This document shows, in pieces, positions 1-8,709 of a stretch of DNA of 41,611 bases. A program made the position numbers and the translations under genes. The notes under the pieces were generated by a model that did no database searches, was not told where the DNA came from, and saw nothing but the letters and a program-made list of their open reading frames with translations. Numbering within the stretch: position 1 is the first letter of the stretch; the number at the start of each line of letters is the position of its first letter. This DNA is from Bacteroidales bacterium. Its GTDB lineage: Bacteria > Bacteroidota > Bacteroidia > Bacteroidales > Paludibacteraceae. The DNA lies in assembly GCA_012837935.1 (NCBI GenBank), contig DUQG01000077.1, positions 1 through 41,611 on the forward strand. The letters run 5' to 3'.

Positions 1-168
1 AGCTTATTTATAAAACGCGACGATTTGAAATTAATATTTTCGACAACTAGTTAATTATTGATATTTATTTAAAGTAACAATCTGAATATCAGATAGGATT
101 ATAAAATAGATATAGATTACTTAAAGTCTTAAAAGTTTAATGGGACACTAATGAAATTCAATATTAAT

Positions 169-1320
169 TTAGTCACAATAAATTGAAATATATTTTTTAT
201 AGTAACTTTTTGCTATTTCTTCTACTGAAAATATTTTTCTACCTGATTCAATTCTCCTTTGTCTCTCTAATTGATAATATAACGCATCATTATTAACTCT
301 TATTTCATCAGCTTCATCAACTAATAATCCTGCATGATTTTCTTTTATATATTTTGTTGCTATATCTACAGTTTTATTATGAATAACGTATAAACCCATA
401 ACAACAAATTCACCAAACTTTGATGGACATGCAACATTATTTAAAACTTCATTCTCTCGCCATAAAATTGCAACATCAGCAGCAGAAAGATAATATGGCA
501 TTTCATTATGTGGGATAAACAAATTTATTACTCCTTGTTTGTTAATTTCTTTCTTACTTAAATTCAAAATTTTTACATTCTGTTTGAGTAAAATATCAAT
601 TGTTTCTATATCATTTTGCCATAGTCCTCCTTCGCCGGAAGATAAAATCACAAGAGATTCATTTTTGGAAATCCCTAATTTTTCTCTAGTATTATATCTT
701 AACTCTTCATTATAGACAAATATATCAGAGGCAATATTAGGATGAACACTAATATTTGATCCTAAAAATTTATTTTTTACTAATAATTCTTTCATACTAA
801 ACGATACTGTTGATATTTGAATATTATTTAATCTTACAGTTCTATAACAATACAAAAAGAAAGAATATTGAAGCCAACTCTTTATTTTATAAATAATATT
901 ATTTGTTTTTTTCGCTTTATATTTTAATTCATAAAATATAGCTCCTCTTTCATCTGCCAATACATTTAATGGTTTTTTAATATATTCTAAGGCATAACAA
1001 GCATGAAAAGCCATAATTGTTGTTCGTGTATGTACAATAAAATCGCATTCATTGATTTCATTATTTAATAAATCAGAAAGCTCCCTTTTGGTCTTAAATA
1101 CTTTAAAAGGATTCCAAGGCTTTGAATAAAATAATTTATATTGAAAATTATGATTTTTCAAAACTTGCTTTGTCTCTAAGAATTTATCATAAGAATTATA
1201 ACTCTGCAATAATACAATTTCATTGAACCAACCTTTTGACAAATAATAATCCAGTAATTTATATACCTGACCTTCAACAACAGAGCCTGAATATTCGGGG
1301 GATACATATATTAGTTTCAT
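169..1320 (-). CDS. Glycosyltransferase, GT4/GT1-like (GT-B fold)
   Basis: Probable cytoplasmic sugar transferase adding one residue to the lipid-linked repeat unit of the surface polysaccharide. The 383-residue protein begins with a GT-B-like opening (MKLIYVSPEYSGS) and has a C-terminal half with SAADVAILWRE and ACPSKFGEFVVMGLYVI, which resembles the nucleotide-sugar binding part of GT4 enzymes (acidic residue followed by a loop and small residues). No signal peptide or membrane segment is visible. Its ATG overlaps the polymerase stop by 4 bases, so it is translationally coupled as the last gene of the operon seen here. The donor and acceptor sugars cannot be read from sequence. It is very A+T rich like its neighbours. 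The first 168 bases of the window beyond its stop hold no recognisable gene. Confidence 0.8.
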   Translation of the reverse strand: MKLIYVSPEYSGSVVEGQVYKLLDYYLSKGWFNEIVLLQSYNSYDKFLETKQVLKNHNFQYKLFYSKPWNPFKVFKTKRELSDLLNNEINECDFIVHTRTTIMAFHACYALEYIKKPLNVLADERGAIFYELKYKAKKTNNIIYKIKSWLQYSFFLYCYRTVRLNNIQISTVSFSMKELLVKNKFLGSNISVHPNIASDIFVYNEELRYNTREKLGISKNESLVILSSGEGGLWQNDIETIDILLKQNVKILNLSKKEINKQGVINLFIPHNEMPYYLSAADVAILWRENEVLNNVACPSKFGEFVVMGLYVIHNKTVDIATKYIKENHAGLLVDEADEIRVNNDALYYQLERQRRIESGRKIFSVEEIAKSYYKKYISIYCD

Positions 1321-2654
1321 TTTCTCATATAGGTAATTAATTTGTTAATATCAGTATTTTGTGTTTTTAATGCAGGAAGTGCAAAAATAAATGAAAAAAG
1401 AATTATATTAGTTTCCAGACCATAACTAACCATAGAACTTAACAAATAAACAAATAATAAGTAAATATAATTATACTGACTATTTCGACCATTCTTAAAC
1501 TTAAAAATGAAAAATATAATTATAGTTAATATGATTAAAAAAGCGAACAAACCGATTTCACATAACAATTCAATGATTATATTATGAGGATAAGTACCAT
1601 AAACACCAAAAATTGAAAATCTCCCAAAACCTACGCCAAAATATGGATTTGCAAGAAATAATTCTATTCCCCTTAATAACCAAACACCTCTACCTCCTCC
1701 CTCAATATAACCTCCACTAACAGTTTCGCTGAATAAATCAAATATTACTTCATTACTAGTGTATAAGAAATAAACTATCAATAAAACCATTAATGAAATA
1801 AAAAAGCTTTTCAACTTGCTTTTATAATTAACAAAACTCCAAATCAATAGTAATGCAAATAATACTACAAATGTCTGTCGAGCACCGGTATATAAGATAA
1901 CTAATAATGATAATACTAGCAATAAAACAAATAAATACTTGGAATCTTTAATACCGGATTTTCTAAATAAAAAGATAGACAATCCTTGCAAGGCACAATA
2001 TCCTGGCAGATGATAAGAAATAATACTCGTATCAATTAAATCAGAGCTAAATGCTTCCAAGAATTGATTTCTCATAAACCCAAAATCAAACAAAACAGTT
2101 GGTCCTAATATCTGATTCACATCAACACTTAATGTTAGCAGAAGAAATGAATATAAAATCAAATATATACCAAGTAAATTTGTATTAACTTTATTAATAT
2201 TTGAAAACAAAACTATAAATGCAACAAACGCAATTACTCCTCTTACTGTTGTAGAAAACAATTTTATCATCGCATAATCACCACCGGTTGTGCTTATTGT
2301 AGATAAAAAGAATAAAAAAAGTAAAAAGATTAAACTGATTAATCCATACTTATAGTTCAAAAAACATATTTTCTTAAAAAACAATCCAAAAACAATTAGC
2401 AATAAACCAAAAATAGTAAAATACCCCCCTATCCTATCAACACCTATACTATTCATTAAAGAGCCTATGATTTTTGGTATAAACAAAATGCTTAAAACAA
2501 TATTCGAAACAAAATCTAATCTAATAAATTGAATTACAATTATACAAAATACTAAAGGGAATATAGGTATTGATTTTGTAAACAAATCAACAAACAATAA
2601 TCCTATAATAACTAATTCTAATAAGTATTTTTTTAATGGACTCGTAGTTATCAT
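1317..2654 (-). CDS. wzy: O-antigen/capsule polymerase (Wzy-like membrane protein)
   Basis: Predicted inner-membrane polymerase that joins lipid-linked repeat units on the periplasmic side. The 445-residue protein is almost entirely hydrophobic, with about ten to twelve membrane segments. It has a large loop near residues 310-350 containing GGGRGVWLLRGIELF followed by NPYFGVGFGRF and YPHNIIIELLCEIGL. Arginine, GxGxG-F and H-N-x-x-x-E-x-x-x-E-x-G are the usual features of the Wzy_C / O-antigen ligase-polymerase superfamily. Ligase (WaaL) and polymerase share this pattern, but the position beside a flippase and glycosyltransferases favours polymerase. The start overlaps the stop of the decayed deacetylase gene by 4 bases, and the stop overlaps the next glycosyltransferase by 4 bases. 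Confidence 0.8.
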   Translation of the reverse strand: MITTSPLKKYLLELVIIGLLFVDLFTKSIPIFPLVFCIIVIQFIRLDFVSNIVLSILFIPKIIGSLMNSIGVDRIGGYFTIFGLLLIVFGLFFKKICFLNYKYGLISLIFLLFLFFLSTISTTGGDYAMIKLFSTTVRGVIAFVAFIVLFSNINKVNTNLLGIYLILYSFLLLTLSVDVNQILGPTVLFDFGFMRNQFLEAFSSDLIDTSIISYHLPGYCALQGLSIFLFRKSGIKDSKYLFVLLLVLSLLVILYTGARQTFVVLFALLLIWSFVNYKSKLKSFFISLMVLLIVYFLYTSNEVIFDLFSETVSGGYIEGGGRGVWLLRGIELFLANPYFGVGFGRFSIFGVYGTYPHNIIIELLCEIGLFAFLIILTIIIFFIFKFKNGRNSQYNYIYLLFVYLLSSMVSYGLETNIILFSFIFALPALKTQNTDINKLITYMRK

Positions 2655-3087
2655 TTTATATCTTTAGAAGTATAAAAATTGTTTTTGTGATATGTCTTAT
2701 TATTGATGAAATTTACCAAATTGCGAATTGATTTGTCTGAGAAACTCTTTGGATGACCAATTAACACAAAATCTCTAATATTCTTTTTAACTACATGATT
2801 ATATACAATATCTAATGCATTAGACATCGGACCGTCAAAACATGCTTGAAAGACCTTAATTGAAAAAATTTTTTTTAATTTATCCAAATAATTAACTTTT
2901 ATTTTGCTAACTACAGGAACGCCATCACCATAAACAATTTTAGGCTTATAATCAAATATTTTTGGGTGAACTTTTAAAAAGTAATAAATAGGATTAAATT
3001 TACAAGTACTAATTGTAAGCTCTTTAAATTTACCATTTTCATCCTCTTTTTTAAAAGCTCATAATCTATTGTTAAATATATATTCAT
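2651..3087 (-). pseudogene. Polysaccharide deacetylase remnant with internal deletion
   Basis: Reading the minus strand from the ATG at 3087 gives MNIYLTIDYELL, a typical start of a bacterial polysaccharide deacetylase-family protein (the D of TIDYE would be an active-site residue). The reading frame then changes. In another frame the sequence continues from about 3050 as FKKEDENGKFKELTISTCKF through VHPKIFDYKPKIVYGDGVPV to FVLIGHPKSFSDKSIRNLVN, which matches the C-terminal end of the same family. The middle, probably around 150-200 residues compared with a normal length near 330, is missing, and the junction near 3050-3055 is out of frame. I therefore call it an inactive remnant left by an internal deletion. 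A 78-codon open frame (2651-2887) is only its tail, opening at a TTG. Confidence 0.75.
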
Positions 3088-3113
3088 TTTATTCTAATTT
3101 AATATTTCCTCTT

Positions 3114-4066
3114 CTACTTTCTTGTTTCTTGATCAATCATATCTCCATTATATTTTTTCTTATATTTGATAAGACCATATATTTTAGTCATATTATTAAT
3201 AAGATAATATTTAGGAGATAAAATCACTTTAAATAAATGTCCCTTCTGTAAATTTGCCCCAGATCTACTTTTAAACCGTTGAATTCCTTCATATTTACTC
3301 CCCTTTGATGGATTAATTCTTGCACCTACAAAATCAAAACACTTTATATTCCTTGCTTTCATTTCAACCATTGCTCCCCATTGCAGCAAATTAAGGCACC
3401 TGTATGATGTTTTAACGAAGAACCTCCATACATATAATAACAAGTATGATTTTCATTCCAAAAGTAAATTGCTGAACTATGTATATTATTTTCAATATCT
3501 TTTGCAATAAAATATTCTACATTTTTATTTAGATTATTAAGGTTATCAAACTGAGAAGTATTAATATTTAACCCTTGACGTTCATGTGTTTCAATTATAT
3601 TTTTTATACAAATATCTCGATAATCTTTTCCATGCTCAATAATAATTCCATCTTTTTCTGCTTTTCTTATTACATTTCTATGTTTAGAGTGTAGATTATT
3701 AAATAATTCATCTATAGAAAGTTCTAGATTCACTTTATATGTACCAAATACACAACATTTACTGCCTGAAGGATAAAAGTCAAACATTGCTTGATTAGTA
3801 CATGTAATATATATATTTTTGCTTTTTTGCATATTGAATAATTTCATCAACTAATTTTTTTCATTATTTAAATCATTACTATTCAATGGTGAACAAGTAA
3901 GAATCAACCAACTTAATCCATACTTTGATTTAACAATAAATGGAACAATTACATTTTCATCAGAAATAAAATATCCATATTCTGAACTTAATGTTTCTAA
4001 ATAACTGGGACATGCAATTATAGGTAAAAATTGAGAAAAGTCTGTAATATCTTTAATTACTCTCAT
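3114..4066 (-). pseudogene. FemAB-like (GNAT-fold) transferase, broken by three single-base indels
   Basis: Three open frames line up as one protein of about 315 residues. The first (3851-4066) starts MRVIKDITDFSQFLP. The second (3359-3850) carries FNNLHSKHRNVIRKAEKDG and YYMYGGSSLKHHTGA. The third (3114-3443) carries NLLQWGAMVEMKARNIKCFDF and a basic tail. This order of motifs (S-K-x-R-x-x-I-R-K, Y-x-x-G-G-S, L-L-Q-W-x-A) is that of FemAB-like aminoacyl/peptidoglycan-bridge and polysaccharide-modifying acyltransferases. Frame changes fall at an A7 tract (3855-3861 on plus as T), an A6 tract (3823-3828) and near 3391-3394. Between the first two, the shifted frame reads KLVDEIIQYAKK, the expected missing piece. 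It is either a genuine pseudogene or a stretch of assembly indel errors. The 205 bases between it and wzx hold no recognisable gene. Confidence 0.75.
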
Positions 4067-4271
4067 AGTTGACTAAATTTATTAGATTTATATATAAATA
4101 GGTCTGCTATTACGTAAAAAACCACTTTACATCTTTTTTAAATGAGTAATACTTTAAAAATGTAACTTATTATTTAAATATACTTTTCCTTAACATCTTT
4201 TCACATTATGAAGCTAAAACAATAATTCAAATAAAAGACTAAAAAATATTCAAACTAAAGGAAAAGCCATA

Positions 4272-5750
4272 TTAAAATTTCTTTTTAAAGAACTCTAATA
4301 TATTAATATTCATATACTTCTTAGCATAATAATTTGAATACAAACCAGATATTATTAAAATCATTATTCCAATTACATATCCAATCACTTTATTATCTAC
4401 ATTTCTGGCAATTAGAGAACAATAAATTAATAATATTGAAATAATTAATTGTACGATGCTGTTTTTAGACAATTTAATATGATATTTTTTCCACATTATA
4501 ATAACATATACCCCAAATTGAAATAAAACATTAATGAGATAAGAAATTCCTAACCCAGAAAGCCCAAATTTATCAAAAAACAAAAAATAAATTGGAATGA
4601 AAAACATATAATGAAAAGTAGAATAAGTTGTAAAAATTTTAGCTTCTTGTTTTGCTAGCAATATCATCCCTAAACAATTAGATAGCATTCCAATAACCGT
4701 ACCAAAAACAGCATAATCAGTATAAAATATTGTATTAATGAAATCATTAGAATACAATAGCCTCATTATTATTGGTGAAAAAAAAACAAATAAGACTGCT
4801 ATTGGCAGAATAAGCACTAATCCAACTTGTGACTGTCTAGAGACTTCAATTTCTAATTTAGAATTATTGTTAAACACTGAGGATATCCTAGGATAATAAT
4901 CTGTTGACATTGCAGCAATAACAATCCCAAAATAACTTGAAATGATTGTTGTTCCCGCTCTGTAAAATCCGACGGTTTCTAATCCATCCTTATATCTGAT
5001 GTAAGATGCAATCAATAAATCAAATAATAAACCTAAAAAACCTACTAACATGAGTGCAATCCCCATCTTTACAATTGGAGAAGATTCTTTTTGTATTTGT
5101 TTTAGAGTAAAAGATATCTTATCATATTTAATTTTCCTTACATAGAAATTTGAAAAAAAAACAGCAGAAATAGCTGTTATTACCAAAGAAGGAACAATAC
5201 CAGATTTTCCAAAAAAGTAATACATTGGAACAGCGGTAACTAATCCAACTATTGAACCTATCAGACTTGCTTTTGCTAAAGCACGCATCTGCCTCATTCC
5301 TTTAAGTATTGCAAGCTGACCTTCTGTTAAAATATTAAGCCCGACAACAAGAGAAAGCCAAATATATGCAATAGTGTAACTATTATCACCAAAAGTCCAT
5401 TTACTAAGATATGGAGACAGTATAATAGTTACAACAATTCCAAGTAAACAAGTAAATAGGATTACTTTATTTGTTAATGAAATAATATGTGAAAATCTTA
5501 AATAATTGTTACTGCCATTCGCCTCTGAAATATCTCTAACAGCACTCTGTGAAATACCTAATCCCGCTCCTCTTTCTAAAAGATTTATAGAGCTAGAAAA
5601 AATTCCTATAATCCCTACACCTTCCGGACCAAGTAATAGTGCAACAACTTTATTTTTAATTATCCCGGCAAGAATTTGAAAAACCCTAACAAATCCAAAT
5701 AGAAATGTTGACTTGAATATACTTTTATATGAACTTGAGGATGAATCCAT
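4272..5750 (-). CDS. wzx: O-antigen/capsule flippase (Wzx, MATE-like)
   Basis: Inner-membrane transporter expected to flip the undecaprenyl-linked repeat unit to the periplasmic face. The protein has 492 residues with about twelve to fourteen hydrophobic segments. It begins with SIFKSTFLFGFVRVFQILAG and has KNKVVALLLGPEGVGIIGIF at residues 32-51, the N-terminal signature of polysaccharide-biosynthesis (MATE/Wzx) proteins, also seen in WzxE-like enterobacterial-common-antigen flippases. The ATG shares one base with the stop of the CitE-like gene (TAATG), so translation is coupled to the sugar-decorating genes upstream. The downstream neighbour is the broken FemAB-like gene. Length and topology are normal. 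Confidence 0.88.
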   Translation of the reverse strand: MDSSSSSYKSIFKSTFLFGFVRVFQILAGIIKNKVVALLLGPEGVGIIGIFSSSINLLERGAGLGISQSAVRDISEANGSNNYLRFSHIISLTNKVILFTCLLGIVVTIILSPYLSKWTFGDNSYTIAYIWLSLVVGLNILTEGQLAILKGMRQMRALAKASLIGSIVGLVTAVPMYYFFGKSGIVPSLVITAISAVFFSNFYVRKIKYDKISFTLKQIQKESSPIVKMGIALMLVGFLGLLFDLLIASYIRYKDGLETVGFYRAGTTIISSYFGIVIAAMSTDYYPRISSVFNNNSKLEIEVSRQSQVGLVLILPIAVLFVFFSPIIMRLLYSNDFINTIFYTDYAVFGTVIGMLSNCLGMILLAKQEAKIFTTYSTFHYMFFIPIYFLFFDKFGLSGLGISYLINVLFQFGVYVIIMWKKYHIKLSKNSIVQLIISILLIYCSLIARNVDNKVIGYVIGIMILIISGLYSNYYAKKYMNINILEFFKKKF

Positions 5751-6655
5751 TAAATCAATTTGTGTGTTTTTTTCAATATTAGTTCATCCTGTTTCAATAT
5801 ATCCTTAGCCATTTTAACCATAGGTGGTCCAATAAACTTATTATCTTTCATTGCCACTCCTTTTCCGTGTTTAACGGCTTCTTCTGATAATTCTAACATT
5901 TCTTTAGCCCATTCAATTTCCTCTTCAGTTGGAGAATAATATTGATGTACTAATGGCAACTCTTTGGGATTTAGAACTAACATACCTTGAAAACCAAGAT
6001 TTCGTCCTATAATTAAGTTGCGTTCCAAATCTTCCAAATCATGTACTTTAATATGAACAGTATCGATAGGAATAACATTATTAGCTTTAGCACCCATAGC
6101 AATCATTGCACGAGCAGTAAAGATACTTTGGTAAGCCTCATCGTGTTTTCCCCCCAATTCTGTCATAAAATCTTCGCAGCCAAAAGCAACTCCAACTAAT
6201 CTTTCCGGACATGCACTACAAATTTCTTGTATATTCATCACTGCACTCGGCGTTTCTATCAATGCTACTATTTTAAATGTATGTCGTGGAATTTTCTTCT
6301 CATACTCAATGGTTTCCAATAATTTACCAAAAAAATAGATATCTTCTCCTTTTTTTGCTTTAGGATACATAAAACCTGCTATTCCGGGAAGCGTAAGCTG
6401 ATATACATCTTGTAGTAAATGACCGCTTTCTCTATCATTTACACGCGGGAAAACAGTTCTATTAGCTAACTTTCCTGTCGTTAGATATTGCTTTATGTTA
6501 TCCCTTGCAACCTGCTTGTTCTCTTCCGGTTGAACCGAATCTTCTATATCTAACAAAAGCACATCAGCATCGCGTTTCAACGCACTATCCATTAACTTAT
6601 TGTTATGAGCAGGAACAAACATTAGGCTACGCATTAAGAATTCATTCGTTGTCAT
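5750..6655 (-). CDS. HpcH/HpaI aldolase / CitE-like acyl-CoA lyase
   Basis: Member of the CitE-like TIM-barrel family, whose enzymes cleave or form C-C bonds in 3-hydroxyacyl-CoA esters (malyl-CoA, methylmalyl-CoA, citramalyl-CoA, HMG-CoA). The 301-residue protein keeps the family landmarks: R9-S-L-M-F-V-P (CoA-site start), LLLDIEDSV at 33-41, PRVND at 70-74, YPKA at 97-100, ALIETPSAV at 131-139 with E134, and FGCEDF at 158-163 with D162. The two acidic residues bind Mg in the family. It lacks the partner subunits of true citrate lyase, so it should act alone. It overlaps the MaoC stop by 14 bases and touches the flippase start, so it is part of the polysaccharide operon rather than central metabolism. 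The exact substrate is unknown. Confidence 0.82.
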   Translation of the reverse strand: MTTNEFLMRSLMFVPAHNNKLMDSALKRDADVLLLDIEDSVQPEENKQVARDNIKQYLTTGKLANRTVFPRVNDRESGHLLQDVYQLTLPGIAGFMYPKAKKGEDIYFFGKLLETIEYEKKIPRHTFKIVALIETPSAVMNIQEICSACPERLVGVAFGCEDFMTELGGKHDEAYQSIFTARAMIAMGAKANNVIPIDTVHIKVHDLEDLERNLIIGRNLGFQGMLVLNPKELPLVHQYYSPTEEEIEWAKEMLELSEEAVKHGKGVAMKDNKFIGPPMVKMAKDILKQDELILKKTHKLI

Positions 6656-7124
6656 TTTCTTTTTTTATTAAAACATTTCTTTTAAAACTGATAACATCTA
6701 CCCCATTTTGATTATATCCGATAGTTTCAACGTACACTATTCCCCTATCCGGCTTCGATTTAGATAGACGTTTGCTTATTATTCGTGTACGAGCATATAA
6801 TGTGTCATTTATAAAAACAGGTGCTAAATGTTTTACATCTTCATAACCCAAATTGGCAATTGCTTTACCACTAATATCAGGAACTGTCATCCCAACTACT
6901 AAAGAAAACACTAAAGTTCCAACAACTAATACTTTCCCATGTTGATTTTCTTGTGCATAATCTAAATTGGTATGCACAGGATGATGATTCATTGTGAGAA
7001 GACTAAAAAAATTATTGTCACTCTCAAAAATAGTTTTTGAAAGCGAGTGTTTAATTATACTTCCTACAACAAACTCTTCATAAAAGCAACCAAATGAACT
7101 ATTAATTACATTATCACTCATCAT
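6642..7124 (-). CDS. MaoC-like hotdog hydratase/dehydratase
   Basis: Single-domain MaoC/hydratase-2 hotdog protein of 160 residues, expected to hydrate or dehydrate a CoA thioester. The active-site helix region reads TIFESDNNFFSLLTMNHHPVH (residues 31-51), the pattern of the MaoC subgroup that includes mesaconyl-CoA hydratases. In it the classical D-x-N-P-x-H of R-specific enoyl-CoA hydratases becomes N-H-H-P-V-H with N46 and H51, plus D36 upstream. It overlaps NeuD by 11 bases (start at 7124, or the next ATG at 7121) and CitE by 14 bases. CitE and MaoC act in sequence in the ethylmalonyl-CoA route and in leucine/itaconate breakdown; their coupling here argues for a shared acyl-CoA substrate. 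A role in supplying an acyl group for sugar decoration is inferred. Confidence 0.8.
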   Translation of the reverse strand: MMSDNVINSSFGCFYEEFVVGSIIKHSLSKTIFESDNNFFSLLTMNHHPVHTNLDYAQENQHGKVLVVGTLVFSLVVGMTVPDISGKAIANLGYEDVKHLAPVFINDTLYARTRIISKRLSKSKPDRGIVYVETIGYNQNGVDVISFKRNVLIKKENDNE

Positions 7125-7791
7125 TCAATAACTTTAATTCTTTATCTCTTTCTTGTCTGTTACGTGCATGTGGTGAATACATCTTTGTGTATGGTTTAAC
7201 ATTTTTCCATAAAACAGACCCCATACCGATCATACAATGGTCCCCAATTACTATTTCATGTTTTAATGCAGAACGCACACCAATATACGTACAATCCCCA
7301 ACATTTGCACTTCCGGCAATTATAGTACCTCCGGCTATAACACAGTGATTCCCTATTTTTGATTCATGTCCAATAAGTGTATATGAAGTAATATATGTAT
7401 TGTGACCAATTTCTGTGTCAGCTTGCAAATAAGTAAATGGACAAATTATACAACCACTTCCAATTTTTGAACTTTTAGAAACATATGCCAAAGGATGTAT
7501 AATTGTAGCAAATCTTTCATCTTCAAAAGGAATACGTTGTCTTACTTTCATTCTTAAATCTAAATCATAAGCAGAGCCAATAGAAGAAACAAACATTGCA
7601 TCGTCCCATTTCTTACAATCGTCAATAGTTCCAATCACAGGATAACCTTTAATAATAGAACCTAGCAATGAAATATTATCATCCAATAATCCTATTAAAT
7701 CCCAAGTCGGTTTAACATCATTAATATCTTCAATATATTCAATAATATTAAATGATGCGCCACCTGCTCCTAAAATAATTATTTTTTTCAT
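7114..7791 (-). CDS. NeuD/PglD-type sugar N/O-acyltransferase
   Basis: Left-handed beta-helix acyltransferase of 225 residues. Residues 1-95 form the Rossmann-like N-domain (KKIIILGAGG at 2-11 and a DD-containing turn). Residues 96-215 carry hexapeptide repeats of the form [IV]-G-x-x-x-x. H142 in the segment LIGHESKIG matches the catalytic histidine of PglD, which acetylates the 4-amino group of UDP-2-acetamido-4-amino-trideoxyhexose; NeuD proteins O-acetylate sialic acids. No sialic-acid synthesis genes are present in the window, while a 4,6-dehydratase and an aminotransferase are, so N-acylation of an aminodeoxy sugar nucleotide is more likely. The acyl donor may be acetyl-CoA or the CoA ester handled by the adjacent MaoC and CitE proteins. 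It sits 6 bases after the GT2 gene. Confidence 0.82.
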   Translation of the reverse strand: MKKIIILGAGGASFNIIEYIEDINDVKPTWDLIGLLDDNISLLGSIIKGYPVIGTIDDCKKWDDAMFVSSIGSAYDLDLRMKVRQRIPFEDERFATIIHPLAYVSKSSKIGSGCIICPFTYLQADTEIGHNTYITSYTLIGHESKIGNHCVIAGGTIIAGSANVGDCTYIGVRSALKHEIVIGDHCMIGMGSVLWKNVKPYTKMYSPHARNRQERDKELKLLNDE

Positions 7792-7797
7792 ATAAAT

Positions 7798-8709
7798 TTA
7801 CTTTTTAAAATATTTATTTTCTTTCATATTTCCAACAAAACCATACAATACCCCAGCCATCGACCATTTTGCTTTTTTTAAAAAAATTTTATCTTTTTTG
7901 TATATACCTAATAATATCATTTTAAAGATACTAAACAAAAAACTAAAAAACACTTTTATTTTTTTTATTTCTCCATAGTGTTTTTTGGCTAGATATAATT
8001 TATTTCTATGCATCAAATAAAAGCTCACCAAAGGTCGCTCTAAATTATCGGAATATGGTATATGATAATGCATGCTTGTAACTTCAGATGTCACACCTAA
8101 TTTAAAACCGGCATTTTTTGCTCGAATTGCTGTATCAATTTCATCAGAAAACATAAACAAGTTTTCATCCTGCAATCCTACTTTCTCATAAAAAGACCTT
8201 TTGGCTAAATTATTTCCTCCAAGTAGCATTTCAGTATAATGATGTTTAGGTATTGAAGATAATTTCTTTCCATGAAAATCTCTTGTCATAGACAAGTTTT
8301 TAGCTATAGTATGTCCACTACTATTAACTAAATCTGTTCCTTTAATTAATGTAGTTGGGGAAACCATACCAAGCTGAATATCAGAATACAGATATTTATA
8401 TAATGTCGGATAGTAATTATTTGAAACTTTTGTATCGTTTACAATAATAGCAATAGAATCACAATCTGTATTATTCAAAGCATATTGAATGCCATCATTA
8501 TAAGCTTCGGTACATCCACCATTTGAATTTCTTTTAATAATGATTGAACTTTTAAATGTAGCTTCAAGCATATTAATATATTCTTCTCTTGAAGAATTAT
8601 CTACAATTATATGCCATTTGATATCATTTTTATATTCTTGATAAAGTTCATACCATTGGGTAATCCTTGTAACATCATTATAAGTTATAGTTATTACAGC
8701 AATTCTCAT
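7798..8709 (-). CDS. Glycosyltransferase family 2 (rhamnosyltransferase-like)
   Basis: GT-A fold transferase of 303 residues that should add a sugar from a nucleotide donor to the lipid-linked repeat unit at the cytoplasmic membrane face. It has the GT2 opening MRIAVITITYND, a donor-site acid pair at IIVDNSS (D37), the N-x-G-G-x-x-x-A-x-N-x-G motif at 61-73, and VNDT at 90-93, where many relatives have the metal-binding D-x-D. It also has LLGGNNLAKRSF and the acceptor-base segment MFSDEID near residues 187-193. This last arrangement is typical of rhamnosyltransferase-like GT2 proteins. The basic, hydrophobic C-terminus (FFSFLFSIFKMILLGIYKK) could attach to the membrane. The start overlaps the formyltransferase-like stop by 4 bases. 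Confidence 0.85.
   Translation of the reverse strand: MRIAVITITYNDVTRITQWYELYQEYKNDIKWHIIVDNSSREEYINMLEATFKSSIIIKRNSNGGCTEAYNDGIQYALNNTDCDSIAIIVNDTKVSNNYYPTLYKYLYSDIQLGMVSPTTLIKGTDLVNSSGHTIAKNLSMTRDFHGKKLSSIPKHHYTEMLLGGNNLAKRSFYEKVGLQDENLFMFSDEIDTAIRAKNAGFKLGVTSEVTSMHYHIPYSDNLERPLVSFYLMHRNKLYLAKKHYGEIKKIKVFFSFLFSIFKMILLGIYKKDKIFLKKAKWSMAGVLYGFVGNMKENKYFKK

Noticed and set aside
3823-3861. Phase variation by slippage in the A7/A6 tracts
   Set aside because: A third indel elsewhere in the gene would still keep it off, so a simple on/off switch is unlikely.
3359-4066. Three separate small genes in the FemAB region
   Set aside because: Their products are consecutive pieces of one protein family, so I treat them as one broken gene.
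4067-4271. Possible gene remnant between wzx and the FemAB-like gene
   Set aside because: Only very short open frames in A+T-rich DNA; nothing recognisable.
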